A stretch of 64,000 nt of DNA from Sphaerimonospora thailandensis (GCF_016863115.1 NZ_BOOG01000018.1:62001-126000); one strand, 5' to 3'. Positions 51,095-59,263 are shown, numbered from the stretch's first letter. Notes: generated by a model from the letters alone, not told the origin. A program made the numbers and translations.

Positions 51095-51547
51095 CTAGGT
51101 CGCGCAGAACTCGTTGCCCTCCGGGTCCAGCAGGACCCACCAGTGCCCGGCCGGCCCGTGGTCCACCTCGCGGACGCGGGTCGCTCCCAGGCCTTCCAGC
51201 CGGGTCACCAGCTTCTCGAGGCCGCCGGGCTCGCCGTGGATATCGACGTGCAGGCGGTTCTTGCCGGCCTTTCCCTCGGGCACGTCCTGGAAGAGCAGCC
51301 GTCGCCCGTGGCCGACGCCGCTGATCTCGTCGTACGGATCCTCGGGATGCCGGATCGCGGCGTAGCCGCGGAAGATCTTGCGGCCGCGATGTTCGGCGAC
51401 CGCCTCCTCCCCGACGTGCCCGGCGGCCAGCAGTCGCTCGATGAGCGCGCTGGGATCTTCCACCTCGTAGTCCAACGCCGCGGCCCAGAAGTCCGCGAGA
51501 GCAGGCGCGTTCGCGCTGTCGATGACCAGTTTCCAACCCAATGCCAT
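51095..51547 (-). CDS. VOC (glyoxalase-like) family protein
   Basis: Protein of 150 residues with two beta-alpha-beta-beta-beta modules: WKLVIDSANAPALADFWAAALDYEVE starts the first; NRLHVDIHG and HWWVLLDPEGNEFC form the second with His and Glu at metal-ligand positions. Typical of the Glyoxalase_6 group, often of unknown function or linked to resistance. ATG 51547; ribosome site weak. Stands alone on the minus strand. Confidence 0.82.
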   Translation of the reverse strand: MALGWKLVIDSANAPALADFWAAALDYEVEDPSALIERLLAAGHVGEEAVAEHRGRKIFRGYAAIRHPEDPYDEISGVGHGRRLLFQDVPEGKAGKNRLHVDIHGEPGGLEKLVTRLEGLGATRVREVDHGPAGHWWVLLDPEGNEFCAT

Positions 51548-51654
51548 GCCACCGGTTATACCGATGCCCACTGACAATCGGCGGATCGGTCGGATCAGAC
51601 GCCGAGGTGGCGCAGGACCGCGAGGACGCGGCGGTGGTCGTCGCCGGACTCCGC

Positions 51655-52347
51655 CTATGGCTCGGGCGAGGCCGCGGGGGCGAAGCGGGCGACGCACAGG
51701 TCGGGTTCGACGAACGGGTCGAGGCGTTCGGCCTCTATCGGTGCGCCCAACTCGGCCAGCAGGCCCTGCATGAGCCCGAGGTGGATCGAGCAGACCACCT
51801 CGCGATGCGCCTCCGCGGTCTCCCGGAACGGGCAGTGGTGCAGCAGGACCTTCCGCCCGTCCTCGGCGGGTTCGGGGGCGAACCCGATGTCGGCGAGCAT
51901 GCGCACCAGTTGGCGGGTGGCGGCCTCGACGTCGAGACGGCGGAACGGCGGCGGCCGGTCGGCGAGATAGCGTCCCCAGGCGCGTCCGGCACGCAGCGCG
52001 GCCTGGGCGGGTTGGGGCGTCTCCGCGGCCAGCGAACCGGCGAGGATCTCGGCGAGCAGTCGGTAGCTGCGCCGCCCGCTGTGCGCGCTCTCGGGCCGCG
52101 CGGTGTAGAGGATGCGTGGGCGTCCGGGCTGGTCGCGGTCTTCCGCGTTCCGTTCGGCCAGGTCCGCCTCGACCAGGGCGTCGAGGTGGAACCGGGCCGT
52201 GTTGGGGTGCAGCCGCACCCGTTTGGCCACCTCTCCCGCGGACAGCGGCCGACCGGCCTCCTGTAGCACGGCGAGCACCTGGGAACGGCTCTCGTTCAGG
52301 GCCGGCACCCCGCCGGGATCGGGGCGGGCCACCTCACGGACATCCAT
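51655..52347 (-). CDS. Cys-motif winged-helix regulator (second copy)
   Basis: Regulator of 230 residues, paralogous to the one at 44097-45020: winged helix (about 15-85; LSAGEVAKRVRLHPNTARFHLDAL) and the same C-x13-C-x31-C arrangement in CPFRET, VVCSIHLGL and PDLCVARF. It lacks the His-rich tail. A TAAAAT -10 box 6 bases before the ATG suggests a leaderless mRNA. Divergent from the OsmC gene across 210 bases that contain a TGTAA/TTACA inverted repeat, so OsmC and perhaps the nearby DUF2249 and ferredoxin genes are likely targets. Ligand (Fe-S, NO, metal) is inferred. Confidence 0.8.
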   Translation of the reverse strand: MDVREVARPDPGGVPALNESRSQVLAVLQEAGRPLSAGEVAKRVRLHPNTARFHLDALVEADLAERNAEDRDQPGRPRILYTARPESAHSGRRSYRLLAEILAGSLAAETPQPAQAALRAGRAWGRYLADRPPPFRRLDVEAATRQLVRMLADIGFAPEPAEDGRKVLLHHCPFRETAEAHREVVCSIHLGLMQGLLAELGAPIEAERLDPFVEPDLCVARFAPAASPEP

Positions 52348-52453
52348 TCAGCCATTTTACACAGAGTATTGGTGAAAACCAGGGGGTCGCGAAGGGGTGG
52401 TCCCGGCACCACGCTCGCATGCGAGTCCGGTCGTTGAGTTTACCTGATTCTTA

Positions 52454-52468
52454 CTGTAAAAATTACAG
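52454..52468. promoter_or_regulatory. Candidate operator upstream of the OsmC gene
   Basis: Perfect inverted repeat CTGTAA-AAA-TTACAG. Its TGTA/TACA half-sites resemble the centre of the nirK-hemerythrin divergent promoter (TGTAGTATAAATACA), which fits binding by the two paralogous Cys-motif regulators. Confidence 0.55.
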
Positions 52469-52557
52469 CGAAAGGGCAGAGATGACCAAGGATGCCTGGC
52501 GCCACGGCGGGCCTGGAGGTCCCGGTCTGTTCGAGAAACGGCATGAGGAGGACGGGA

Positions 52558-53001
52558 ATGGCGATAGCGGAGCGTACGGCGGAGACGACGTGGGAGGGCG
52601 CGCTCGCCCGCGGGCGCGGGACGATCGACGGCGGGAGCGGGGCCATCGAGGGGATGCCCGTGACGTGGGCGTCCCGGACCGAGCGTCCGGACGGGTTGAC
52701 GAGCCCTGAGGAGCTGGCCGCCTCGGCACACTCCTCCTGCTTCGCCATGGCGCTCGCCCTGCGGCTGGGCGAGCACAAGGCGGTGCCGGAGCGGCTCACC
52801 GTGGCCGCCACCGTGACCCTCGACGAGGTGGGCGGCGTGCCCACCATCGTCTCCTCGGCGCTCCGGGTCCGCGGACGGGTGCCGGATCTGGACGCCGACG
52901 GCTTCCGCAAGGCGGTGGACGAGGCGGCGGGGCTGTGCCCGGTGTCCCGTTTGTTCGCCGGAGCGAAGATCACTGTCGACGCCGAGCTCGAATCGAAGTG
53001 A
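52558..53001 (+). CDS. OsmC-family peroxiredoxin
   Basis: Protein of 147 residues of the OsmC/Ohr superfamily, thiol-dependent peroxidases that detoxify organic hydroperoxides. The two catalytic Cys are in AHSSCFAMALALRLG and AAGLCPVSRLF; LTSPEELAASAHSSC is the classic OsmC motif. ATG 52558 with GAGGAG upstream. Divergent from the second Cys-motif regulator. Confidence 0.9.
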   Translation: MAIAERTAETTWEGALARGRGTIDGGSGAIEGMPVTWASRTERPDGLTSPEELAASAHSSCFAMALALRLGEHKAVPERLTVAATVTLDEVGGVPTIVSSALRVRGRVPDLDADGFRKAVDEAAGLCPVSRLFAGAKITVDAELESK

Positions 53002-53129
53002 TCCGCCACTGATCGGCTGATGAGCTGATCGGCTGATAAGCGTTGGAGGGCCGGCGGCGCCGGGCACGCGTACGTGACCGGTGCTCGCCGGCCCTCTCGC
53101 GATGAGGCCCGGCCGGGCGGAGGCCCGAC

Positions 53130-53378
53130 TCAGCCGGCGGCGTTCGCGACGCGGCCGATCCGCACCCGCCAGGTCTCGGGGCCCTGCTCGAGGTAGTCCC
53201 AGCTGAACTCCCCGGTGTGCTCGGCGGCGAACTGGTAGTAGAGCGGCTTGGGATCGTGGTCGTTGACGAGCACGAAGCCCTCTCCGGCCCCCAGAGCGGT
53301 GTACGTCTCGAAGATGAGCTCGTGACGCCGGGCGGGGGCCTCGGTGCGCACGTCGAGTTCGCGGTCCTCGGTTGCCAT
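53130..53378 (-). CDS. Stand-alone DUF2249 protein
   Basis: Protein of 82 residues consisting only of a DUF2249 domain: LDVRTEAPARRHELIF and FVLVNDHDPKPLYYQFAAEH, followed by TWRVRIGR. It is nearly the same as the C-terminal domain of the hemerythrin fusion at 45129-45965. DUF2249 is linked in other bacteria to denitrification and NO metabolism. GGAGGAG precedes the ATG. Divergent from the FdxA gene around a perfect palindrome. Confidence 0.88.
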   Translation of the reverse strand: MATEDRELDVRTEAPARRHELIFETYTALGAGEGFVLVNDHDPKPLYYQFAAEHTGEFSWDYLEQGPETWRVRIGRVANAAG

Positions 53379-53434
53379 GGTGTGGTCTCCTCCGCATCGT
53401 CGATCAGCGCCTTGTCTGATCTTGTGGATTTTCC

Positions 53435-53446
53435 CAATCGCGATTG
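53435..53446. promoter_or_regulatory. Perfect palindrome in the DUF2249-fdxA promoter region
   Basis: CAATCGCGATTG is a perfect 12-base palindrome, followed at 53456-53467 by GCACGCTAGTGC (4-base arms). Both lie in the 132-base divergent region and are candidate operators. Confidence 0.5.
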
Positions 53447-53510
53447 TTTATACGAGCACGCTAGTGCAAAATGGCAGTCGGGACAACAAGCCCGATGGAG
53501 GAGGCCTGCC

Positions 53511-53855
53511 GTGACCTACGTGATCGGCGAACCATGCATCGACGTGATGGACCGCGCCTGCGTCGAGGAGTGTCCCGTGGACTGCATCTACGAAGGGGCG
53601 CGCTCCCTTTACATCCACCCGGACGAGTGCGTCGACTGCGGCGCCTGCGAACCGGTGTGCCCCGTGGAGGCCATTTACTACGAGGACGACCTGCCCACGG
53701 CCTTGCAGCCGTACGCGCAGGACAACGCGCGGTTCTTCAGCGAGACGCTGCCCGGCCGCGACGCGCCGCTGGACTCGCCGGGCGGTGCGACCAAGCTCGG
53801 TCCGATCGGTGTGGACACCGAGTTGGTCGCCTCCCATCCCCAACCGGACGAGTGA
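53511..53855 (+). CDS. fdxA: Seven-iron ferredoxin
   Basis: FdxA-type ferredoxin of 114 residues with the Cys pattern for one 3Fe-4S and one 4Fe-4S cluster in its first 55 residues (CVEECPVDCIYEG and DECVDCGACEPVCPVEAIYYED). The C-terminal 50 residues (FSETLPGRDAPLDSPGGATK) are typical of actinobacterial FdxA. It transfers electrons at low potential, often to P450s or under hypoxic/NO stress. GTG 53511 has GGAGGAGG upstream. Confidence 0.93.
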   Translation: MTYVIGEPCIDVMDRACVEECPVDCIYEGARSLYIHPDECVDCGACEPVCPVEAIYYEDDLPTALQPYAQDNARFFSETLPGRDAPLDSPGGATKLGPIGVDTELVASHPQPDE

Positions 53856-53882
53856 GCCGCGGCGAGAGCGGCCCTGGAGGAT

Positions 53883-53908
53883 AGTTTTGGAGAGTGATCT
53901 CTAAAACT
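53883..53908. promoter_or_regulatory. Candidate operator upstream of the SnoaL-like gene
   Basis: Inverted repeat with arms AGTTTTGGAGA and TCTCTAAAACT (one G-T mismatch) around GTGA, 15 bases before the ATG at 53924. Such AT-rich 26-base sites are typical of TetR/PadR-type repressors; no such gene is adjacent. Confidence 0.5.
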
Positions 53909-53923
53909 GTCCGAGGAGGGGCG

Positions 53924-54349
53924 ATGACCGTCGTCGAGCGGCTGTACCGGGCGTTCGCCGCGCGCGATGTCGCGGAACTGCTGGCCGTGCTGCATCCGGA
54001 CTTCGTCGGCCGGGTCAGCGCGGGCATGCCGCTGGGCGTCGGAGGCGTGCACCACGGACCGGAGGCCATGCTCCGCGACTGCTGGGGCGTGATCTACGGG
54101 GAGCTGGACACCTGCCCGCAGCCGGACGAGTACCTCTGGAGCGGTTCCGACCGGGTCGTCGTGCTGGGCCACTACCGGGGTGCGGCTCGCCGGACCGGAG
54201 AGTCGCACGACGCCGTCTTCGCCCACGCCCTCCGGCTGAAGGACGGCCTGATCGTCGAGCTCGTACAGATCACGGACACCGCGCGGTGGCACGCGGCCCT
54301 GGCGGAGGAGCACGGTGCCGGCGAGGCAGTAAATAAGACGAGGCCGTAA
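53924..54349 (+). CDS. SnoaL-like / NTF2-fold protein
   Basis: Protein of 141 residues with the NTF2 cone fold: VVERLYRAFAARDVAELLAVLHPDF start, central YLWSGSDRVVVLGHYRGAAR and final HALRLKDGLIVELVQITDT. Members are ketosteroid-isomerase-like enzymes or ligand-binding proteins. Function not predictable. GAGGAGGGG precedes the ATG and an inverted repeat covers the promoter. Confidence 0.8.
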   Translation: MTVVERLYRAFAARDVAELLAVLHPDFVGRVSAGMPLGVGGVHHGPEAMLRDCWGVIYGELDTCPQPDEYLWSGSDRVVVLGHYRGAARRTGESHDAVFAHALRLKDGLIVELVQITDTARWHAALAEEHGAGEAVNKTRP

Positions 54350-54373
54350 ATAAGTTGTCGGTGCCGACATAAT
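54329..54373 (+). promoter_or_regulatory. Promoter region with duplicated GTAAATAAG
   Basis: GTAAATAAG occurs at 54329-54337 and 54346-54354 (17-base period), the first overlapping the end of the SnoaL-like gene. A CATAAT -10 box at 54368-54373 is 6 bases before ATG 54380, implying a leaderless mRNA. Confidence 0.4.
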
Positions 54374-54379
54374 GGAATC

Positions 54380-54985
54380 ATGGGCAAAACGTATGAGCGG
54401 ATAGCCGGTCGGCTGCGCGATTTCATCGAGGCGCAGCCGATGTTCTTCACGGCGACCGCTCCGCTCGCGGACACCGGCAGGGTCAACCTGTCGCCCAAAG
54501 GGCTCCGCGGATGCTTCGCGGTGATCGACGACCTCACGGTGGCCTATCTCGACTTCGCCGGTAGCAACGCCGAGACCATCGCCCATCTTCGTGAGAACGG
54601 CCGGATCACGCTCATGTGGTGCGCCTTCCAGGGGCCGCCGAACATCGTACGCGTCCACGGGCGGGGCGAGCCGGTCTTCCGTGACGACCCTCGATGGGCG
54701 GAACTGCTGGCTCACTTCCCCGACATCGACTCCAGTTTGCACGGCCTGCGAGCGATCATCGTCGTCCGCGCCGAGTTGATCCGCGACACGTGCGGCTACG
54801 CCGTACCCTTCATGACGTACGACGGGGACCGAGATCTGCACGGCAAGCGTTTCGCGCGTGAGGACGACGAGTCGCTGGGCGCCTACTTCGAGAAGAAGGA
54901 GCACGTCGCCGCCAGCCTCGACGGCCTGCCCGGCCTTCCGTTGCCGCTGCCCCCGACGCCGAGCGCGCCGAAGTCAGGTGGATGA
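54380..54985 (+). CDS. Pyridoxamine 5'-phosphate oxidase-family flavin-binding protein
   Basis: Split-barrel protein of 201 residues: MFFTATAPLADTGRVNLSPKG and LDFAGSNAETIAHLRENGRITLMW are the FMN/F420-binding strands, and GPPNIVRVHGRGEPV closes the barrel. Proteins of this group bind FMN, F420 or haem and are often of unknown function; it is not the vitamin B6 enzyme itself. The C terminus is Pro-rich. No ribosome site is seen, in line with a leaderless transcript. Confidence 0.8.
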   Translation: MGKTYERIAGRLRDFIEAQPMFFTATAPLADTGRVNLSPKGLRGCFAVIDDLTVAYLDFAGSNAETIAHLRENGRITLMWCAFQGPPNIVRVHGRGEPVFRDDPRWAELLAHFPDIDSSLHGLRAIIVVRAELIRDTCGYAVPFMTYDGDRDLHGKRFAREDDESLGAYFEKKEHVAASLDGLPGLPLPLPPTPSAPKSGG

Positions 54986-55059
54986 CCCGATCTTGTCGGT
55001 GGACACCAGTAGGATGCCACGGTCCAAGCAGGCAGTGATCTACCCGGAAAGGGCTGCAC

Positions 55060-55491
55060 GTGGCGCAGAAGGTGATACTGGTTGACGATCTCGACCTCTC
55101 CGAGGGCGATGATGTGGCGAGGCGGGAGTTCCCGCTGCTGAACCGGACCTTCGCCATCGACCTGTCCGACGCCAACCACCAGCGGCTGAACGACGCTCTC
55201 GCGTTCCTCGACAGGGTCATGGAGAACTCCCGCGAGGTGAAGCAGGCCTCGCGGTCGAAGAAGGCGGCCGACACCTCGCCCCGGCTGCGGGGCTACACGC
55301 TCACCGACGTCCGTGAATGGGCCCGTGAGCAGGGAGTGGAGGTCCCGGCTCGGGGCAAGGTCTCCGATGAGGTCGTCGAGCGGTTCATCGCTGCCCACCC
55401 CGACGCGGCCGCCACGGATGCGGGCGCCACGGATGCGGGCGCCACGGACCCGGAGACCGAGTCCGCCGCGGAAGCGACGCCGGACGCCTGA
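55060..55491 (+). CDS. lsr2: Lsr2-family nucleoid-associated protein
   Basis: Protein of 143 residues: N-terminal dimerisation domain (MAQKVILVDDLDLSEGDD, FAIDLSDANHQRLNDAL) and C-terminal DNA-binding domain (about 83-120; VREWAREQGVEVPARGKVSDEVVERF). Lsr2 silences AT-rich foreign DNA in actinobacteria. The AT-groove-binding RGR of classical Lsr2 reads RGK here, and the spacer region is diverged, so this may be a secondary paralogue. The tail has two to three 15-base repeats (GCCACGGATGCGGGC) coding ATDAG. GTG 55060 with GGAAAGGG upstream. Confidence 0.82.
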   Translation: MAQKVILVDDLDLSEGDDVARREFPLLNRTFAIDLSDANHQRLNDALAFLDRVMENSREVKQASRSKKAADTSPRLRGYTLTDVREWAREQGVEVPARGKVSDEVVERFIAAHPDAAATDAGATDAGATDPETESAAEATPDA

Positions 55492-55616
55492 CGGCTCGCA
55501 CGGCCCATCGGCCCGGTGAGCGGCCGCCCACGGCCGAGGCATACCTCGGAGAACGCCGGTGTGGCCGCGGAGACCGGGCCGATCGGCCGTACGGATCGGC
55601 CGTACGGAGATGTCCC

Positions 55617-56864
55617 TCAGGCGAGGGAGACGGTGACGGGCAGGTCCTTGATGCCGTTGACGAAGTTGGAGCGGACCCGGCGCACGTCCCCCGCGCGCTT
55701 GATGTCGGCCAGACGCGGCAGCAGCTCCTCGAACATGATCCGGATCTCCAGCCGGGCCAGCGCGTTGCCGAGGCAGAAGTGCGGGCTGCCCTTGCCGAAG
55801 GTGATGTGGTCGTTGCTCTTGCGGGTCACGTCGAACGTGTAGGGGTCGGGGATGGCCCGCTCGTCCCGGTTGCCCGAGGCGAACCACATCACGACCTTGT
55901 CACCCTCTGAGATCTTCTGTCCGTGGATCTCCACGTCGCGGGTCGCCGTACGGCGGAAGTGGTAGACGGGGGAGGCCCAGCGCAGGAACTCCTCCACCGC
56001 CGCCGGGATGAGCTCGGGCTGGTCGCGCAGCTTCGCCAACTGCTCGGGGTGGTCGATCAGCGCGTGCATGGAGTGCGTGATCGCGTGCCTGGTGGTCTCG
56101 TTGCCGGCCACCACGAGGAGCAGGAAGTAGTTGTCGAAGTCGCGGTCGCTCAGCGCCACGCCGTCCACGGGGGTCTGGTTGACGAGCCGGCTCACCAGGT
56201 CGGTGCCGTCGCCGCCGCGGCGACGCCGGGCGAGCTCCCGGCCGTACTCGAAGACTTCGAGCGAGGCGGGACTGCGGAAGGGCAGGTCGCGGTACCTCTC
56301 GCTCTCCTCGCTGTGCAGCAGCACGTCGGCGTAGTCGGGGTCGGTGTTGCCGATGATCCGGTTGCCCCAGTCGATCAGCTGCTGGGTGTCGCCCTCGGGG
56401 ACGTCGAGCATCCGGGCCAGCACGTTGATCGGGAAGTCGGCGGAGACCTCCTTCACGAAGTCGAACGTGCCCTTGGCCAGCGCGGCGTCCAGCGTCCTGG
56501 CGGTCAGTCCGCGCAGGAAGACCTCATATCCGGCGACGGCCCTGGGGGTGAAGTCGCGCTGGAGCAGGCGGCGTAGCGAGGTGTGCCGGGGCCCGTCGGT
56601 CTCCAGGAGGGAGCGGCGGATCTCGGCCTGCCGGTCGTCCACCTCCTCCAGGTTCACGAACTTCGTCGAGGTGAAGGTCTCGACGTCGCGGTCGGCCCTG
56701 ACGATGTCGGCGTGCCGCGTGAGCGACCAGAAGCCGCTGCCGTGTTCGCCCTCGTCCTGCCAGTGGACGGGCGCCTCGTCCCGCAGCGCGTCGAACATGC
56801 GCCAGGGGGTCTCGCCGTCGAGGAAGTTGTCCAGGTTCGCCAGGTCGACGTCTTCCAGGCGCAT
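55617..56864 (-). CDS. Cytochrome P450 of the amine/aromatic regulon
   Basis: Haem-thiolate monooxygenase of 415 residues of the soluble actinobacterial class: I-helix VVAGNETTRHA, K-helix EEFLRW, haem loop FGKGSPHFCLGNALARLE with the axial Cys. The sequence resembles CYP124/CYP125-like groups. ATG 56864 has AAGGAG upstream. It follows the glutamine-synthetase-like gene by 39 bases on the same strand and so belongs to that operon, which suggests oxidation of the amine substrate or its glutamyl adduct. Confidence 0.88.
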   Translation of the reverse strand: MRLEDVDLANLDNFLDGETPWRMFDALRDEAPVHWQDEGEHGSGFWSLTRHADIVRADRDVETFTSTKFVNLEEVDDRQAEIRRSLLETDGPRHTSLRRLLQRDFTPRAVAGYEVFLRGLTARTLDAALAKGTFDFVKEVSADFPINVLARMLDVPEGDTQQLIDWGNRIIGNTDPDYADVLLHSEESERYRDLPFRSPASLEVFEYGRELARRRRGGDGTDLVSRLVNQTPVDGVALSDRDFDNYFLLLVVAGNETTRHAITHSMHALIDHPEQLAKLRDQPELIPAAVEEFLRWASPVYHFRRTATRDVEIHGQKISEGDKVVMWFASGNRDERAIPDPYTFDVTRKSNDHITFGKGSPHFCLGNALARLEIRIMFEELLPRLADIKRAGDVRRVRSNFVNGIKDLPVTVSLA

Positions 56865-56903
56865 CGGCACTCCTTAGAACAGACAGATGTGGCTGGAGAT
56901 GGC

Positions 56904-58259
56904 TCAGAGGTGGTAGGCGTACTCGCGGAACTCCCAGTCGGTGACGAACTGGGAGAACCGCTCGACCTCGTTGCGCTTGTAGGCGAGGTAGGCCGTGGTG
57001 AACTCCTTGCCGAGCACCTCGCCGAGCGGGTCGTCGGCGGCGAGCGCGTCGAGCGCCTCGGGCAGCGAGGAGGGCAGCACCGGCGACCTGCTGGTGTCGT
57101 AGCCGTATCCCTCGAGCGGGGCCGGCGGTTCGACGCGGTCACGGATGCCGAGGTAGGCCGCCGCGAGCAGGCCGGCGATGCCGATGTAGGGGTTGGCCGA
57201 CGCGTCGCCGAGCCGTACCTCGAACCGGCTGGCCGCGCCGCGCTCCGGCGGCACGCGGACCATGGCGCTGCGGTTGTCCAGCCCCCAGTCGATCAGCCAG
57301 GGGGCCAGGGTGTCGGGGCCGAAGCGCTTGTAGGAGTTGATGGTCGGGTTGAGCAGGGCGGCCAGGGCGGGCGCGTGGGCGAGGACGCCGCCGATCGCGT
57401 ACATCGCCGTCTGCGACAGCCCGTACGGCCCGGCGGGGTCGGCGAAGACGTTGCGGCCGGTGGCGTCCGCGCAGGACAGGTGGGCGTGGAAGCCCGAGCC
57501 GCCCTCGTCGTTGAACGGCTTGGCCATGAACGTGGCGAGCAGCCCGTCCCGCCGGGCCAGTTCCTTGATCGCCGACTTGAAGCGGAACGCCCGGTCGGCC
57601 GCGTCGACCGCCTCGCCGTGGTGCAGGTTGATCTCGAACTGTCCGCCGGAGAACTCGTGGTTGCCCATCGTCACGCCGAGGTCCATCGGGCGCAGCGCCC
57701 GCAGCGTGCGCAGGATGTGCGAGCCGCGGTCGCCCTTGGTGCCCGCCACGTAGACGTTGCCGGGGGCGTCGTCATAGCGTCGCCAGCCTCCCGCGCCGTC
57801 CGGTTCGAGCAGGAAGTACTCCAGCTCCGGGCCGACCACCCCGGTCAGGCCCAACTCGGCCAGCCGGGCGGCGGCCGCCCTGACCACCTCGCGCGGCGCC
57901 TCGGGAAAGGGGCCGCCCTCGGCGGGGTCGACCGTGTCGCCGAGGCAGGCCGCGACGCCCGGCTCCCAGGGCAGCGGGACGAGGGTGGACAGGTCGGGGC
58001 GGATCGAGATGTCGGGCAGCCCCTGGTCGAGGCCGCCGGGCACCGGCACCACGTCGGCCTGCGGCGAGGTGTAGTAGACGGCCCGGCAGAACGCGACGCC
58101 GTGCTCCATGACGTCGGGAAGCCGCTCGACCAGGACATCCTTGCCGCGCTCGGTCCCGATGAGATCGGGGTATCCGATCCGGACGATGTCGATGCCCTGG
58201 TCGGTGAGGCGTCGCACGATCTCGGCCGCCGGCTCGGTGCTCGCTGAGCCTTCCAACAC
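56904..58259 (-). CDS. Glutamine synthetase-like glutamate-amine ligase
   Basis: Protein of 451 residues of the glutamine synthetase fold: N-terminal beta-grasp (about 12-110) and catalytic domain with metal/ATP motifs VGPELEYFLL, NHEFSGGQFEINL, KPFNDEGGSGFHAHLS, NSYKRFGPDTLAP and RFEVRLGDASANPYIGIAG. Divergent sequence and context (amide hydrolase, aldehyde dehydrogenase, permease) indicate a gamma-glutamylamine synthetase (GlnA3/PuuA/IpuC/AtdA1-like) that activates an amine rather than ammonia. GTG 58259 with GGAGG. Heads the operon with the P450; an operator copy lies 41 bases upstream. Confidence 0.85.
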   Translation of the reverse strand: MLEGSASTEPAAEIVRRLTDQGIDIVRIGYPDLIGTERGKDVLVERLPDVMEHGVAFCRAVYYTSPQADVVPVPGGLDQGLPDISIRPDLSTLVPLPWEPGVAACLGDTVDPAEGGPFPEAPREVVRAAAARLAELGLTGVVGPELEYFLLEPDGAGGWRRYDDAPGNVYVAGTKGDRGSHILRTLRALRPMDLGVTMGNHEFSGGQFEINLHHGEAVDAADRAFRFKSAIKELARRDGLLATFMAKPFNDEGGSGFHAHLSCADATGRNVFADPAGPYGLSQTAMYAIGGVLAHAPALAALLNPTINSYKRFGPDTLAPWLIDWGLDNRSAMVRVPPERGAASRFEVRLGDASANPYIGIAGLLAAAYLGIRDRVEPPAPLEGYGYDTSRSPVLPSSLPEALDALAADDPLGEVLGKEFTTAYLAYKRNEVERFSQFVTDWEFREYAYHL

Positions 58260-58299
58260 TGGGCCTCCTCAGAAGTTCGCATGGGTACGTGAGCTGGTC

Positions 58300-58313
58300 G
58301 TTTGGGGGCAAAC
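58300..58313. promoter_or_regulatory. Regulon operator, site A
   Basis: GTTTGGGGGCAAAC, a 14-bp inverted repeat (arms GTTTG/CAAAC) 41 bases before the ligase start. One of five related sites found only in this catabolic region. Confidence 0.75.
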
Positions 58314-58401
58314 AATACGCTTGGAACGGCAGGGCCACAAGACCCTATGCCAGAACTCACCTATGTGCTACGGGATGACAAAGCCCAGCTCAGGACATAT
58401 C

Positions 58402-58415
58402 GTATGGGTCCAAAT
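58402..58415. promoter_or_regulatory. Regulon operator, site E (weaker)
   Basis: GTATGGGTCCAAAT, two mismatches from the GTTTGGGNCCAAAC consensus, 24 bases before the acetoacetate-decarboxylase-like gene. Confidence 0.55.
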
Positions 58416-58438
58416 GATTATCGTGACAAGGAGGCGCA

Positions 58439-59248
58439 GTGGCGACGGTGCGCGGTTTCTTCACGCCCAAGACGGCGACGGGGCGTTCCTCGCTGATCCC
58501 CAGCCCCCCGTGGCACTACTCCGGTGATCTGCTCACCGTGGAGTACCGGACCGACCCCGCGAAGGTGGCCGCGCTGCTGCCCGAGCCGCTCGGCCTCGCC
58601 GAGGAGGACCCCGGCGCGGTCGCGGTGATCTGGGCCGACTGGCAGTCGTGCTCGGAAAGCCGGGAGGAGCTGCTCGACCCGGTGCGCGCCCAGTACAAGG
58701 AGTGCTTCGTCGTGGTCCGCTGCTCCTACGACGGACGGACGTACTCCCGCTGCGTCTACATCTGGGTGGACAAGGACTTCGCCGTCGCCCGCGGCATCCA
58801 CCAGGGCTACCCCAAGAAGCTCGGCTCGATCCACATGACCCGGCCCCATCCGTACGGCCTGGCAGCGCCTCGCATCGACGCCGGCGGCGTCTTCGGAGCG
58901 ACGCTGGCGGCGGCGGACCGGCGGCTCGCCCAGGCCGTCGTACGGCTCCGCGAGCCGAGTGAGACCAATGGCTTCGTCAACGGGCACCCGATGGCGCACA
59001 ACCGCTGGCTGCCGTCCATCGAACCGGGCAAGGGCCTGGCGCTGGACGAGCTGATCGTGGCGGGCGCCGAGAGTTTCGAGGCGGGCCAGGCGTGGGCGGG
59101 CGAGGCCGAGATCGAGCTGTTCGACGCCCCCACCGAGGAGCTCGCCGACCTGACGGTCGAGGAGGTCATCGGCGGGTACTACCGCCAGGTCGGGGTGGTC
59201 TGGAACGGCGGCACCCTGCTAGAGACCGGCACCTCCGGCGCCCTCTAG
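58439..59248 (+). CDS. Acetoacetate decarboxylase-family enzyme
   Basis: Protein of 269 residues of the acetoacetate decarboxylase superfamily: PPWHYSGDLLTVEYRTDPAKVAALLPEPL is the typical start, and GYPKKLGSIHMTR contains the catalytic Lys pair that forms a Schiff base with a keto acid. Members outside true acetoacetate decarboxylases catalyse varied Schiff-base reactions (decarboxylation, aldol/dehydration). Here it likely processes a keto-acid intermediate of the pathway. GTG 58439 with GGAGG. Divergent from the ligase gene; terminator follows. Confidence 0.82.
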   Translation: MATVRGFFTPKTATGRSSLIPSPPWHYSGDLLTVEYRTDPAKVAALLPEPLGLAEEDPGAVAVIWADWQSCSESREELLDPVRAQYKECFVVVRCSYDGRTYSRCVYIWVDKDFAVARGIHQGYPKKLGSIHMTRPHPYGLAAPRIDAGGVFGATLAAADRRLAQAVVRLREPSETNGFVNGHPMAHNRWLPSIEPGKGLALDELIVAGAESFEAGQAWAGEAEIELFDAPTEELADLTVEEVIGGYYRQVGVVWNGGTLLETGTSGAL

Positions 59249-59263
59249 TCCCGACCTCCGCGA

